Below the pieces are notes generated by a model, which saw only the letters and a program-made list of their open reading frames with translations, did no database searches and had not been told where the DNA came from. DNA of 64,000 bases from assembly GCA_002331335.1 (NCBI GenBank), contig DCZO01000014.1:1-64000 (forward strand), written 5' to 3'. How positions within the stretch are numbered: position 1 is the first letter of the stretch; every line of letters starts with the position of its first letter. Shown in pieces: positions 49,382 to 59,600 of this stretch. Position numbers and translations under genes: made by a program. The stretch is from Nitrospira sp. UBA2082 (GTDB lineage Bacteria; Nitrospirota; Nitrospiria; Nitrospirales; Nitrospiraceae).

Positions 49382-49891
49382 CTAGCGGGGGCTTACGTCC
49401 CGTTCGATGTCTAACCGCCCCGTTGCCCGTTCCAACGGATCGATAACTCCGTCCCGATTCTTGTCCAGCTCAAGGAAGTAATCGAGGACCACGTCACCTG
49501 GATGGGGAGTGATCACAACACTCCTCCGATCTCCCCGATCGAGGTGATACCGATGGGGCCCTGTTAAAAGACCGTGATGCGCCAGATCCGGCATGGACTC
49601 GACTGCAGCTTCAGACGGCATTGGCTTGCGCCCGCGCAACGCCTTACGCGCCTGTCGATTCGAGGGCTTCTTATTCTTCGACACCATGCCCGTCCGGGAG
49701 TCCGATAACCGGCCTTTGCGAGCAAGGAGCGGCTTGGGAACGGGCCGTGGGGATACCACGGTCGGCGCCCGTTTCACTTCCGCTTTCTCGCTCGCTGAAG
49801 CCGCATAAGCGGGAAATTCCATTATGCCAAGTACGCCACATAACGCGGTGCAACAGACGAGAACCGTCAGATGGATTGGAGGTTGTCCCAT
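49382..49891 (-). CDS. Secreted protein with an EF-hand-like calcium loop
   Basis: I use the ATG at 49891 (169 residues), since the longer frame needs a TTG at 49921. A signal peptide (LTVLVCCTALCGVLGIMEF, cleavage near YAA) is followed by a basic, Pro/Arg/Lys-rich region of about 75 residues. Near the C-terminus lies one EF-hand-like loop, ELDKNRDGVIDPLE, with the usual Asp positions 1, 3 and 5, Gly at 6 and Glu at 12. A second loop is not evident. Calcium binding is inferred; EF-hand single-loop secreted proteins are frequent in Planctomycetes- and Nitrospira-like genomes. It stands alone, divergent from the sulfite-oxidase-like gene. Confidence 0.72.
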   Translation of the reverse strand: MGQPPIHLTVLVCCTALCGVLGIMEFPAYAASASEKAEVKRAPTVVSPRPVPKPLLARKGRLSDSRTGMVSKNKKPSNRQARKALRGRKPMPSEAAVESMPDLAHHGLLTGPHRYHLDRGDRRSVVITPHPGDVVLDYFLELDKNRDGVIDPLERATGRLDIERDVSPR

Positions 49892-50064
49892 GGAGTAGTT
49901 CACGCCGAGCTGGTCCCTCAAGTGTACCAGCCCCTGTTGGACTTACAGGCCTATGATTATCAAGGGAATTTCGTGCAAGTCCAGACTGGTCGCCAAGATC
50001 TTGCCAAGGAATATGCTTGCCAGAGGCTCCGTGATTCCCGTACCCTGACCAACGGGAGGCCGGT

Positions 50065-50709
50065 ATGGAGCCAACTGATCGACTTACCAAAACGAAAGAG
50101 CAATGGGCCAAGGCCCGGCGAGGCGGGGAAGAGCGAGAAGTATTTTATGAAGGGGACGACCGATTGCCACCGGGGCAGCACCTCGTAGACACCTGGCCCG
50201 TGCTGGATCTTGGGTTTAAGCCAGACATCCCCTTATCGGAATGGACTCTCACGGTTGGGGGATTTGTCTCGAATCCCGTGACATGGACATGGGATCAATT
50301 CCAAGGTCAGCCACCGTTCAAGGATCGGTCTGATTTCCATTGTGTGACATCGTGGAGCCGTTACGATAACGACTGGGAAGGGATCAGCTTCAAGCACCTC
50401 ATTTCCGTCGTAAAACCGCTGTCGCTCGCTAAGTTTGTCCTCTTTAAGTCCTACGACGACTACACGACGAATTTGCCGCTCGATGCCTGTAACGATGACG
50501 ATGTGCTGCTAGCCCACAGCTGGAATGGCAAACCCCTCACACGGGACCACGGCGGACCGGTGCGTGTCATCGTGCCAAAACGCTATGCCTGGAAGGGCGC
50601 AAAGTGGGTGAAAGAAATTACGTTCGCTGACCGAGATGAAAAAGGGTTCTGGGAAGTGCGCGGATATTCCAACACGGCCTTCCCCTGGGAGAACGATCGG
50701 TATGGGTGA
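50065..50709 (+). CDS. Sulfite oxidase-like molybdopterin oxidoreductase
   Basis: The 214-residue protein is the Mo-cofactor domain of the sulfite oxidase family: LTVGGFVSNPVTWTWDQF at the start, then the Mo-ligand Cys in DFHCVTSWSRYDNDWEG. It ends in RVIVPKRYAWKGAKWVKEI and GYSNTAFPWENDRYG. It has no signal peptide and no dimerisation domain, so it is the small cytoplasmic YuiH-type form. Substrate unknown; related proteins may reduce or oxidise a sulfur or sulfoxide compound. It is monocistronic and convergent with ydbL, six bases between stops. Confidence 0.92.
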   Translation: MEPTDRLTKTKEQWAKARRGGEEREVFYEGDDRLPPGQHLVDTWPVLDLGFKPDIPLSEWTLTVGGFVSNPVTWTWDQFQGQPPFKDRSDFHCVTSWSRYDNDWEGISFKHLISVVKPLSLAKFVLFKSYDDYTTNLPLDACNDDDVLLAHSWNGKPLTRDHGGPVRVIVPKRYAWKGAKWVKEITFADRDEKGFWEVRGYSNTAFPWENDRYG

Positions 50710-50714
50710 GGCTG

Positions 50715-51050
50715 CTATTTCTTGATCCAGCCGCCGGGACCTTCGACGATATTGCCGGGTCTGGTTTTTTCGATCGCTTTTTCTCCTGCCAGGGTCTCAA
50801 CCATGCTCATACTTGTCCCGTCGCGGCGAGCAATCTCCTGATAGGCCTGGCGCCGCTTCTGATTGATGTCACTCGCAAGGGCCTGAGCCTCGGCGTTTCC
50901 TGCCGCCACAACGCCCAAGTACCCGTTGGACTTCTCACCGACCAGTCCCTTTGCCTTCGCCTCTTCAAGGGTCAGTGCAAGCAGCGGCTGCACACCGGCC
51001 AAGACTCCCAGGACCGCACTGAGCGCCATCGCTTTCCTCCACATCACCAT
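50715..51050 (-). CDS. ydbL: YdbL-family (DUF1318) periplasmic protein
   Basis: The 111-residue product has a signal peptide (LSAVLGVLAGVQPLLA) and a short YdbL/DUF1318 domain: LEEAKAKGLVGEKSNGYLG, then ASDINQKRRQAYQEIA. A strong AGGAGG ribosome binding site precedes the ATG at 51050. In proteobacteria YdbL is encoded with the lipoprotein YnbE and the large AsmA-like YdbH, which bridge inner and outer membrane for phospholipid transport. The same order (ydbH-ynbE-ydbL) is present here, so it completes that module. Confidence 0.9.
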   Translation of the reverse strand: MVMWRKAMALSAVLGVLAGVQPLLALTLEEAKAKGLVGEKSNGYLGVVAAGNAEAQALASDINQKRRQAYQEIARRDGTSMSMVETLAGEKAIEKTRPGNIVEGPGGWIKK

Positions 51051-51061
51051 TTCACATCCTC

Positions 51062-51274
51062 CTAGAATAAGCCGCTGTCATCCGAAAGTACTTTGTCCAG
51101 CTCTTTATCAACCTTAACCCTGATTTCGTGGTCAATTTTTACGTTGAGGTTGATCGTGATCGGCTTATCCGGCGCCGCGACTTCAACTCGTGGCGTGCAG
51201 GCTCCCAGAGCGACCACGATTCCTATTCCTGCCATGCATCCCCAGAGACCCCACACTCTCTTGTTCTGCGTCAT
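51062..51274 (-). CDS. ynbE: YnbE-like lipoprotein
   Basis: I place the start at the ATG at 51274, which has GAGGGTATCG in front, giving 70 residues; an ATG at 51286 is four codons upstream. A hydrophobic signal (MAGIGIVVALGAC) carries the lipobox, followed by PRVEVAAPDKPITINLNVKI. This is the diagnostic conserved stretch of YnbE. The protein is an outer-membrane lipoprotein thought to associate with YdbH. It lies 12 bases after ydbH and 11 before ydbL on the same strand. Confidence 0.9.
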   Translation of the reverse strand: MTQNKRVWGLWGCMAGIGIVVALGACTPRVEVAAPDKPITINLNVKIDHEIRVKVDKELDKVLSDDSGLF

Positions 51275-51286
51275 CGATACCCTCAT

Positions 51287-54088
51287 CTATGGTCGCTTGT
51301 GTTTCTTTTCAACTGCCCCCTGAATATCCTCGACTAAGCGTAGACTTTTCAAGAGAGTTGGGATGTGTTCTTGCACCGTAAGATTGAAATTGATCGGGGG
51401 AATCTTCTTGAGATCGGGGTTTCTTCCCTCCAATCGCGCGCTCAGGAACAGCGTGCCACTTTCGCCGTAGTCTACACCAACTCGCAGCAGCGAGTAATGA
51501 AAATTATTGAGCGCCTGCGTCACCAGGTGGAGCTGACTCGTCGTATCCGAAATGGTCTTAGCCGATTCCGGTGCCGTTGCATATCGGATGATCCCCCCCG
51601 GGGGCAGCGCTGAAACGATGCCGTCCTTAACGGCGATGCCCGTCTGAGTAATGGACACGGGTACTGTGCCATCCAATGTTCCGGTCCCCTGGAGGTGTTG
51701 ATTTTGCTCGACGCTCAAGATTTTGGCAAGATCCAGGTCGCGCAGCGAAACGGTCGCTTGTGCAACAGGATTCGCGAGATCCACTGCCAGGCCAGGACTC
51801 GTAATAGTCCCTCCGAACAGATTACAACGGAATTCTTTGATCTCGACGATCGGAAGATGGTGCGACAGCGTCCAAGTTCCTTGGAGAGTTGTGGCCAAAT
51901 TCGTTATCTCGACCCCGGTCTGGACTGAAGCGATAGAAATCGGAGCCGGCCGCGTGGTCGCAATTGATTCCAGCCCTTGCGCGTGCAGCACCACGGTCGA
52001 ACTGATGCCTTTTGCCCGATACTCTTGATACTGCACAGCCAGCTTGTCGGCTGAGATTGTGGCGTTCCCAGAGGTCAACTGAAAGGTTTGTGCCGGAGAT
52101 CCCATCCCACCCGACCATGCGGCCTCGAGCGTCGCCGCCATTTGGCCCTCGGTAATCTCAATGGATGCTGGAAGTTCGCCCACCAACTTGCTCAACCGGC
52201 GCTCTGCGCCATCGAATACGATCGGCCCGATTGCCGCCCGCAACATTCCTTGCCCGGCATTCAGTGACTGCTCGACAGTGGCCGCAACCAGTACACCCTG
52301 AGCCTGTGTCGCAATCCGAAAATCTGCGTTGACATCCGACTGTGTCGCCGCAAATGTAGCCGTCCAATCAGTTTCTGGAAGTTCCCAAGGAGACATATTG
52401 AGTGATATTAAATGGATCGACGCACTACCTTGTGTATTCCATGATGTCTGAGTGAGTTCTGACTGTTCCAGCCTTACCATCCCCTGACCGAGACGAATTT
52501 GCCGTCCCATCATCTTCATAGCCGGTGCGCGAATCGCCACTGCAATCGGGCCCGCCGTGCAATGCAGGTCCGCCACGTCGCATTGGACAGAGAATTGCTC
52601 GGCCACCTGCACCGTCATGACTGGAATCGTTCCTGCTTCTCGCTCTACCTGTTTTGCTGTGATCAACGAGGCCGGCAGGAATATCGCCTGAACGTGTGAA
52701 CGCACCAGGGACAGCGACCCTCGTATTCCGGCGACTGCTTCTTGCGCGGATAGCGCCGATGTCACTCTCTTCGGCAGGATACCCTCGACTCGAAACGTCC
52801 CGGATACCGATACCAACTCAGCGCCGATCCCCTCGGCACGGCTTGCTTCAAACTCTACGACGAGCGGCCCGGACGCTGTCCCGTAGCCGAACTGCAACGG
52901 CCCTTCAACGATCATGCGAATGGGTGAGTCTGACCAATACAATGTCCCCCGCACAGGCTGCGCATTGTTAATCCGGATCGGCTGGTCTCCCCGATCGAGC
53001 ACCTTCCTGATCGACTCGGGAATCATCCGCGAATGCACGTCGACGGTTGCCACGAGCAAGACCCCAGGGTCCAGGGTCCACGCGATCTGCCCGGCATTGC
53101 CGGTAAAGGCACCCTTGTAGGCCACCGTGACATGCTTCGCTACTCCCTTGAGCGCGGGCAAGGTGACCTGCGCTTGAATAGCTCCGGCTAACCGCGTACG
53201 AGGATCATGCCAAAGCGACGTGAGCACCGCATCAGTTGCGGCAACACCAGACCAGCTGACAGCCACATGCCCGGAGACCTTTCCCAGTTCAGGGCCGATC
53301 GGGACCAGCAACGCAATGAACGGCGCCAACTCGCGAACATTGACTTCTAGCCGTCCAGTGACTTCAATCTGTGCCCCGTTGGGATTGGCTTGCGACTGCC
53401 AGGAGACGATTGGCACGGCTTGAAGTCGTTGAGACACCAACATCGCCGACCACGTGCTGGCCGAATGGCCTGCAATGGTCAGCCCATACGAAGCGGTCTC
53501 ACTGCCTTGAAAAGACAGCTGCCCTCCGATCTCTCCGTCTCGATACATGAGGGCGCCGGACACATTGACTTTACGGAGCGGTCCGGTGGCCTGCTCGCGA
53601 AAAATCGTCACACGATCCAACTGCACCTCGTCGAACGGGAGGATCGGCAGGCGGTGCAGGAGGTCTCCAGCCGTCAGCAAACTCCAGGGCGATTCAACCT
53701 CATCGGCATGATCGGCAAATGCCTGCTCTCCTTCAGACGCTTTCCTTGGTTGTGTATTCAAAATCTGAATGGCGACATCAGGGAGCACGACCCGTCCAAC
53801 ACGTCCTTGCAGTAACTGAGGCAGACTATAGTGGATATCGATGTTCGTCAGGGATACCAGCAGCTTTTCCCGGCCCAACTCTTGACGAAAGGACACAACA
53901 GGAATCCGCATGCCCCCTAATCCGGGATATCCCAGTTGCACCATGACATGTTCGTACCCATACCGATGGAGTCCGTACGTCAGGAGAGATGACACGACCA
54001 GCGGCAAGAGCAGATACAACCCGACCAAGACGAGCAGCCCAAGAAAGAGACGGAGTTGATATCGACGGGTAAGCATGTCGAGGTTCAC
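51287..54088 (-). CDS. ydbH: YdbH-family AsmA-like intermembrane lipid-transport protein
   Basis: A 933-residue protein with one N-terminal membrane helix (LRLFLGLLVLVGLYLLLPLVV) and a long beta-rich periplasmic body. The C-terminal FHYSLLRVGVDYGESGTLFLS and LFLSARLEGRNPD segments match YdbH. AsmA-like proteins form a beta-groove bridge that conducts phospholipid between membranes. The start is a GTG at 54088; an ATG four codons later is the alternative and neither has a good ribosome binding site. Together with the YnbE and YdbL genes that follow, it forms a complete three-gene transport module. It is divergent from the epimerase gene. Confidence 0.88.
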   Translation of the reverse strand: MNLDMLTRRYQLRLFLGLLVLVGLYLLLPLVVSSLLTYGLHRYGYEHVMVQLGYPGLGGMRIPVVSFRQELGREKLLVSLTNIDIHYSLPQLLQGRVGRVVLPDVAIQILNTQPRKASEGEQAFADHADEVESPWSLLTAGDLLHRLPILPFDEVQLDRVTIFREQATGPLRKVNVSGALMYRDGEIGGQLSFQGSETASYGLTIAGHSASTWSAMLVSQRLQAVPIVSWQSQANPNGAQIEVTGRLEVNVRELAPFIALLVPIGPELGKVSGHVAVSWSGVAATDAVLTSLWHDPRTRLAGAIQAQVTLPALKGVAKHVTVAYKGAFTGNAGQIAWTLDPGVLLVATVDVHSRMIPESIRKVLDRGDQPIRINNAQPVRGTLYWSDSPIRMIVEGPLQFGYGTASGPLVVEFEASRAEGIGAELVSVSGTFRVEGILPKRVTSALSAQEAVAGIRGSLSLVRSHVQAIFLPASLITAKQVEREAGTIPVMTVQVAEQFSVQCDVADLHCTAGPIAVAIRAPAMKMMGRQIRLGQGMVRLEQSELTQTSWNTQGSASIHLISLNMSPWELPETDWTATFAATQSDVNADFRIATQAQGVLVAATVEQSLNAGQGMLRAAIGPIVFDGAERRLSKLVGELPASIEITEGQMAATLEAAWSGGMGSPAQTFQLTSGNATISADKLAVQYQEYRAKGISSTVVLHAQGLESIATTRPAPISIASVQTGVEITNLATTLQGTWTLSHHLPIVEIKEFRCNLFGGTITSPGLAVDLANPVAQATVSLRDLDLAKILSVEQNQHLQGTGTLDGTVPVSITQTGIAVKDGIVSALPPGGIIRYATAPESAKTISDTTSQLHLVTQALNNFHYSLLRVGVDYGESGTLFLSARLEGRNPDLKKIPPINFNLTVQEHIPTLLKSLRLVEDIQGAVEKKHKRP

Positions 54089-54234
54089 ACACTAACCGGC
54101 AGTTCGTTTTTCTGCTGGCGGCGGACGCCGGTTCCAGCTACCATACCCAAAGGACCGCCTGTCTATATGGATAGCCGCCACCATACCCTGCTTACACCAC
54201 GTGAATCCACTCATAATCGGCCAGTGCTTCAACG

Positions 54235-55341
54235 ATGAAGGACAATAGCATCGCCGAGGTGACATTCTGGCCGATCGACATTCCCTTGACGGACCCGTTT
54301 GTGGTGGCCACCGGGGCCCGTGTGGTTGCCGAAAACATTTTTGTCCGAATTACCTTACAGAGCGGCGTTTGCGGATTTGGGGAAGCGGCACCTTTTCCCG
54401 AAGTAGGTGGCGAAGACCGTCCATCCTGTTTAGACACGCTTACCCTATTGGCGAAACTGCTGGTCGGGCACTCGATCCAGAACTACCGCCAGATGGCCCA
54501 GCAGATGGCCGATCAGGCCCCGGAACAGCCGGCCGCACGCTGCGCGCTGGAAACTGCTCTCCTCGATGCCTGCTGCCGTGCCGCCGACATCCCGATGTGG
54601 CAGTTCTGGGGCGGAGCCGACGTGCGTCCACGGGAAACCGATATCACGATTCCCATCGGGACTGCGGATGACACACTGGCTCTGGCACGTCACTGGCACC
54701 AGAAGGGATTTCGCCTGTTCAAGATGAAGGTCGGCAAGGATGTGGACGAGGATATCCGCCGCGTGGAAGCCGTCCACAACACCCTACCCGACGTGGCATT
54801 CATCGGCGACGGCAATCAAGGTTTCTCTCGCGAAGAATGCCTCGCCTTTGTCGACGGGATACGGCGTTTCGGTGGGAAACTCCTGCTGCTGGAGCAGCCG
54901 GTGGAGCGGGACGATCTGGAGAGCCTGGCCCACATTCGACGGACCACCGGCATTCCCGTAGCAGCCGATGAATCGGTGCGTTCTCTCGCCGATGCGCGTA
55001 CCGTCGTGGGCCAGCAGGCCGCAGACTATATCAATATCAAAATTATGAAAACCGGCGTGCTCGAAGCCAAGGAGATCGCGTCCTTCGCGTTGAAATCCGG
55101 ACTCAAGCTCATGATCGGCGGCATGATCGAATCACGCCTTGCCATGGGCTGTTCCTTCGGTCTGGTCCTTGGGATCAAGGGATTCGAGGTCTTGGACTTG
55201 GATACGCCTCTGCTTCTAGCGACTGATCCTGTGATGGAGGGGTATCATTATACCGGAGCACACCTTCAGCCTTGGGCAACCGCAGGGTTGGGACTTGCGG
55301 TGAACGCTCCGTCCTATAGACAGACTACCATCGGTGCCTAG
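54235..55341 (+). CDS. Enolase-superfamily dipeptide epimerase-like enzyme
   Basis: The 368-residue enzyme has the muconate-lactonising/dipeptide-epimerase signature. The KxK acid-base pair is FKMKVGK, the metal ligands lie in GDGNQG, LLEQPVE and VAADESV, and the second catalytic Lys is in INIKIMKTG. The N-terminal capping domain starts at VTFWPIDIPLTDPFVVATG. Such enzymes interconvert L- and D-residues in dipeptides (often Ala-Glu from peptidoglycan). Substrate specificity is not certain; N-succinyl-amino-acid racemase is an alternative. It converges on a pilin gene 13 bases away. Confidence 0.9.
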   Translation: MKDNSIAEVTFWPIDIPLTDPFVVATGARVVAENIFVRITLQSGVCGFGEAAPFPEVGGEDRPSCLDTLTLLAKLLVGHSIQNYRQMAQQMADQAPEQPAARCALETALLDACCRAADIPMWQFWGGADVRPRETDITIPIGTADDTLALARHWHQKGFRLFKMKVGKDVDEDIRRVEAVHNTLPDVAFIGDGNQGFSREECLAFVDGIRRFGGKLLLLEQPVERDDLESLAHIRRTTGIPVAADESVRSLADARTVVGQQAADYINIKIMKTGVLEAKEIASFALKSGLKLMIGGMIESRLAMGCSFGLVLGIKGFEVLDLDTPLLLATDPVMEGYHYTGAHLQPWATAGLGLAVNAPSYRQTTIGA

Positions 55342-55354
55342 ATACTGTGTGGCA

Positions 55355-55930
55355 TTATTTCAAGCAGAAGTTATTATCCAGCAAGCCGTCTTCTGCAACG
55401 GTGGCCTCACCACCTGACCGACAATTACCTTTGGGTTGATTTCTCCCTGCCTCGATTGCCGGCCCGCCATCTCCTTGAGCTCCAATCGGCAGTCTGTTGC
55501 TGCTGGATTGGCCTCCAGCCAGGAGGACGAGTGCTGCTGGATCAGCTTTGGTTATGCTCATCTGTCCATCTCTACTCAGAGTCAAGACGACTGCCAACTG
55601 TGTTCCTGAATCAACGAGCGGGAGCGCTGTCGCATGAAAGGCCTTTCCGCCATGATCCAATTTGATGCCAACCTTGTAATATTTGAGCGCTGCGGGAACC
55701 GCAAGCCCGAGGGCCTTGAGATCGTCCGTATAGACTCCATGGTTTGCGTGATACACGGCTTCCAGCCGACTGATTTCCCCCAGCACCACTTCCGCCTCAA
55801 CTGACTGCGCTTTCGCCAAGGCATGCCGATGGAACACGATCGCCATCGATGTCAGCACGGCCAGGATGGCCAAGACAACCAGCATTTCAATCAGCGTAAA
55901 GCCCGAGTCATTCGTCACACGAGTGGTCAT
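55355..55930 (-). CDS. Type IV pilin-like (pseudopilin) protein
   Basis: The 191-residue product has a prepilin leader of about nine residues and the class-III signal GFTLIEMLVVLAILAVLTSM, with the conserved Glu at mature position 5. A globular domain follows of the PilA/GspG type (AEVVLGEISRLEAVYHANHG). The C-terminus contains NFCLK and a second Cys, probably forming a D-loop disulfide. No other pilus assembly gene is in the window, so it must use machinery encoded elsewhere. It follows a HAMP-domain membrane protein gene by 14 bases, which suggests joint expression. Confidence 0.88.
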   Translation of the reverse strand: MTTRVTNDSGFTLIEMLVVLAILAVLTSMAIVFHRHALAKAQSVEAEVVLGEISRLEAVYHANHGVYTDDLKALGLAVPAALKYYKVGIKLDHGGKAFHATALPLVDSGTQLAVVLTLSRDGQMSITKADPAALVLLAGGQSSSNRLPIGAQGDGGPAIEAGRNQPKGNCRSGGEATVAEDGLLDNNFCLK

Positions 55931-55944
55931 TGCCTCTGTGCCCG

Positions 55945-56550
55945 CTATTTGCCAAAAGGTGTGTATCTAAATCGTTGAATAACTTGATTGATATGATCGA
56001 TGGCTTGCCGAACTTCGACCGGAATCGGTGATCCCACCTGATCTACCTTGGACAACCCCGTATGGATCACGTGGGTGTAGTGGTGAATGGACGCCATCGC
56101 GTGCTCGATATTCTCGGCGGCCTGATTGGCCGATTCAGCCAGTTCATCCAATCGATCGCTTTGGCGAAACCTCATTCTCCATCGCAGATCACCCCGTGCC
56201 CAGTGCTGCATACTCTCTTCAAGCCGATACAGTGGGCCTGCGACTCGTCGCGTCATGATGAGACTAAATATGACCGAACCGAAAAAGAGGATGGGCACAG
56301 CCACCCATACCGTTTCACTCAGCATCAACATCTCATCGGCAGCGGCCTGACGTTCCTCTAATGAACCGCCGCCGTATAGTGCCAAGAGCGGTTTGAGATG
56401 GGCCCCATAGAAAGCCAATGTGAAGAACAGAGCCGAATAGAGAAAGAGTAGCAGCCCAATCCAAGCCACATACCCTTTTTGGATTCGATGGACGAAAAAT
56501 CCCTCGCGGTGATCAGCAAGCGCTGGGGTGATTGACGGAGCCGTCTGCAT
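55945..56550 (-). CDS. HAMP-domain membrane protein without kinase
   Basis: I use the ATG at 56550, which has a GGGAGGG ribosome binding site; an upstream ATG at 56562 lacks one. The 201-residue protein has two membrane helices (about residues 26-50 and 80-102), a short periplasmic loop, and a HAMP-like linker with RVAGPLYRLEESMQHWARGD. A charged helix follows, ending near VRQAIDHINQVIQRF. No kinase, cyclase or methyl-accepting domain follows. It may transmit a signal to the adjacent pilin or another partner, as small HAMP proteins do in surface-sensing systems; this is inference from operon position. Confidence 0.75.
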   Translation of the reverse strand: MQTAPSITPALADHREGFFVHRIQKGYVAWIGLLLFLYSALFFTLAFYGAHLKPLLALYGGGSLEERQAAADEMLMLSETVWVAVPILFFGSVIFSLIMTRRVAGPLYRLEESMQHWARGDLRWRMRFRQSDRLDELAESANQAAENIEHAMASIHHYTHVIHTGLSKVDQVGSPIPVEVRQAIDHINQVIQRFRYTPFGK

Positions 56551-56686
56551 ACGCCCTCCCATTCATCACGATTGGTGACGTCCTGTTCATCTGAGCAGCA
56601 TGTCAATATTTCAAGCGTATCACCGGGATCAGCTCTTACCAACTAATTGGAGGATTTAGAGAGGTGCCCGGCAGATCCGACAGAGC

Positions 56687-59600
56687 TTATCTCGGTTCGT
56701 GAGGAACAGGCTCGGAGGGCGAGGCGGTTCGAGGAACGTCGCTTTTTTCTTCGTCTTCGTCAGGGGTGACGAGATCCAGTGGCAATGACAACGTATTCGT
56801 CAGCACATCGACCGCCAACTGAGCCAATCCTGAGACACCGGATGCAAAGGATCGCACCGGCATGTACGTGACCTCGGGATCCTCCACGGCGCCCTTGACG
56901 GCGAATATCGCTGTCGCCAACCCCTTGCGCTCGCCAGCCAGAATGCGGCCGAACAGCGGAATGGTTTTCAGAAATTTCGCATAGGACCCGAACGGGCTGA
57001 CGGCCGCCACAAGATCAAGTTGATCGGTCGGCAGGTCATAGTTGCCGGCAGCCGTGATCTTCAAGATCGGACTGTCGATGATGACGTTCTCGGTTTGAAA
57101 CAAACCGTTCTGGATCGCAAACGTCCCGGAAATCCGGTTGTAGGGCAGCCCCTCCTTCTCAAGATCGACTTTCCCTTGCAGCACCGCGGGAAGATTGAGC
57201 AGACTGATGATCTTCCACACCGCCCGCTCGTTGGACTTGGGGATGCGCCCGTGTTCCAACAACACCTCGGCTTTTCCGTTCAGCGAGGGATACACTCCAT
57301 GCGGATTGCGCCCGTGCCCGCGAATGGAACCGACTAACCGCATGTCACCGGTGGCACCGCGCACTTGAGTATTGGTCAGCCGCAACAGTTCCTCGACCGG
57401 CACACCCGTCGCGCGGAATGACAGCTCCACATCCGCCGGTTCTTTCCGTGGCAGTCGGGCTACCAGCCGTCCGGCAACCTGGCCACGAGCCGTTTCAGCG
57501 GAAATGCGATCGATGTCAAAGACACCGTCCTGCATCGTCACACGTGCCGACAAGGAGCCGAACTTGAGGTGTTTGTAATGACTGCGCGCGGCCGTGGCCG
57601 ATAGCTCTACCTGGCCGGTCTCCGCTAAGGTTTCGAGAAATTCCCGCATAGGCGACCGGTCCCCTTTGGGAATCAGCAAACTCAGGTCCATCTGGTTCGA
57701 CTCGATCTTTCCAGTGATGATCGGTCTGGCCGTCCAATTTCTGACAGACCCCTCGAACGCCACGTCGCTGTCTCGTATCTTGCACGCCAGCCGTTTGACT
57801 TCAGCGCCATTACGCACCAATTTCACACGAGCGTAAATGTCTTGAAGAGGGCCCTCCACTCCCCCCGCCGTCATCAGACCGTTGGTGAGCGCCAGCCACC
57901 CTGTAATACGCCAGGCGTTCCAGTCCTTCTCCTTCCCCTTCATGTCGAGTGAAATTTCGAGATTACCGGCTTCAAGCCCGCCTTTAGAAATCCATTCCGG
58001 CAATCTCGAGAGCGAGACGGCGCCGGTCGCCGCCGATGCATCGATACTGAAGCGTTCGCCGATCAGCACGTGCCCCTTGACAGGAATTCTCAGCGAAGGC
58101 AGGACCACTTCCAGGCGGTTCATCGCCACGCCACCGCTCTTGGCGGCATCGCCCTCGAATTCGAGAGCAGCCGGCGCGCCTGCGGGCTTTTCGCCGAGCC
58201 CCGGCACGTTCAGCTTGGCCTCGTCGAGTACCACCAACCCGCGAAGATGTGGTGTCGCCATCAAGCCGGACAGTGTGACGTCCGCGCTCACCGTTCCTTC
58301 GAATGTGCCCGGGGCGATCGCGGGCAACGACGCCAGCCGTGCCATCGGTATGGCTCCTCCGCGCACGTGCACGTCGAAGTTTTGAAACAGGCTCGCCTCA
58401 TCGCCGGTCAATGTTCCTTCTACCTGCACCTCGGCATCCCCGAGATGGCCGGTCACCTGCTCAAATCGTGTTGAGCCGTTTGCGAGAATGAACCGGCCTT
58501 GCAGACCCGTCAACCGTTCCGGTAACGCCGTATGGCTGAGACTGATGGATTGCGCCACGATCGTTCCACCGGCAAACGTGACTCCACCGGGTTGATTTAA
58601 TGGTCCGACCAGCCGGAACGTCGGCTGTGCCGTGCCCTCTACGTCGCGGACGCCGGCCAGTACCCGTGTCAATTGTTCAATCTTCATCGTCTTGGCAAGG
58701 AAGTCCAGCAAATGGGACCCGGCCATGGTTCCCGTGATTTCCAGTTCGAGCCACGGGCCTGCCTCAAGAAATGACACGACGGCCTTGCCCTCCGTCAGGT
58801 GAATCGCGCCATACTCTCCCGTCACGCCAGTGATACGGATACGCCCCGGCTCCACAAACACGGAGGCGGCCAGGTCTTTCGCGGCAACACGGTCTTGGCC
58901 GATTAAGCCCTGCCCTTCCTGGATACGAAACTCTCCGCTCGTCGACAGTGGCACACCGGCCGCCGGCGACCCCGTCAGAGTCGCATCGATCATTTGCACC
59001 TTGCCGTCAATCTGCCGATCAACCAGCAAGGTCTGAATTCGTGGGTTGATCCACTCCAGGGGTATCGTCTGCAACAATTGTGGCAACGTCACCAGCGAGC
59101 TGCTGATTGTCACGGCAAACGTCGGTTGCGGCGTCATGATACCGGCCAGGCTGGCTTTTCCAGTCAAGGTCATCTCGTTCAGCCGTGCCGAGAGATCGGA
59201 CAGCACCAGGTCATACCCGGCCACCCCGGGCATCACTCGTACCACGCCTTGGAGATTCACCAGACCTTGCAGACGATCCGGAATCGGGCGAGCACCGAAA
59301 AAATCCGCCGCGGCACGCAGGTCCAAATTGGACGCGTCGAGACGGCCATCGAACTGAAACAATGGGGCCGTCTCGTGGGGCGCGTTACCGGTGAGCGACA
59401 CCGGCTTTTCCGCTTGTTTGATCACACCGTCCAGGGAGACCGCCGATACACCGGCAGCACTCGGATGAACAGCCGAGAGATGGAGGTCAGCTGTCCCACG
59501 ATTCGGCCGAACCAGCAATTTCGCATCGACCCGCTCAAGGGGGAGCGAACGTACGCCATCCGTTCTGGAGGCATCAATCACCGTGACAGTGCCATTGACA

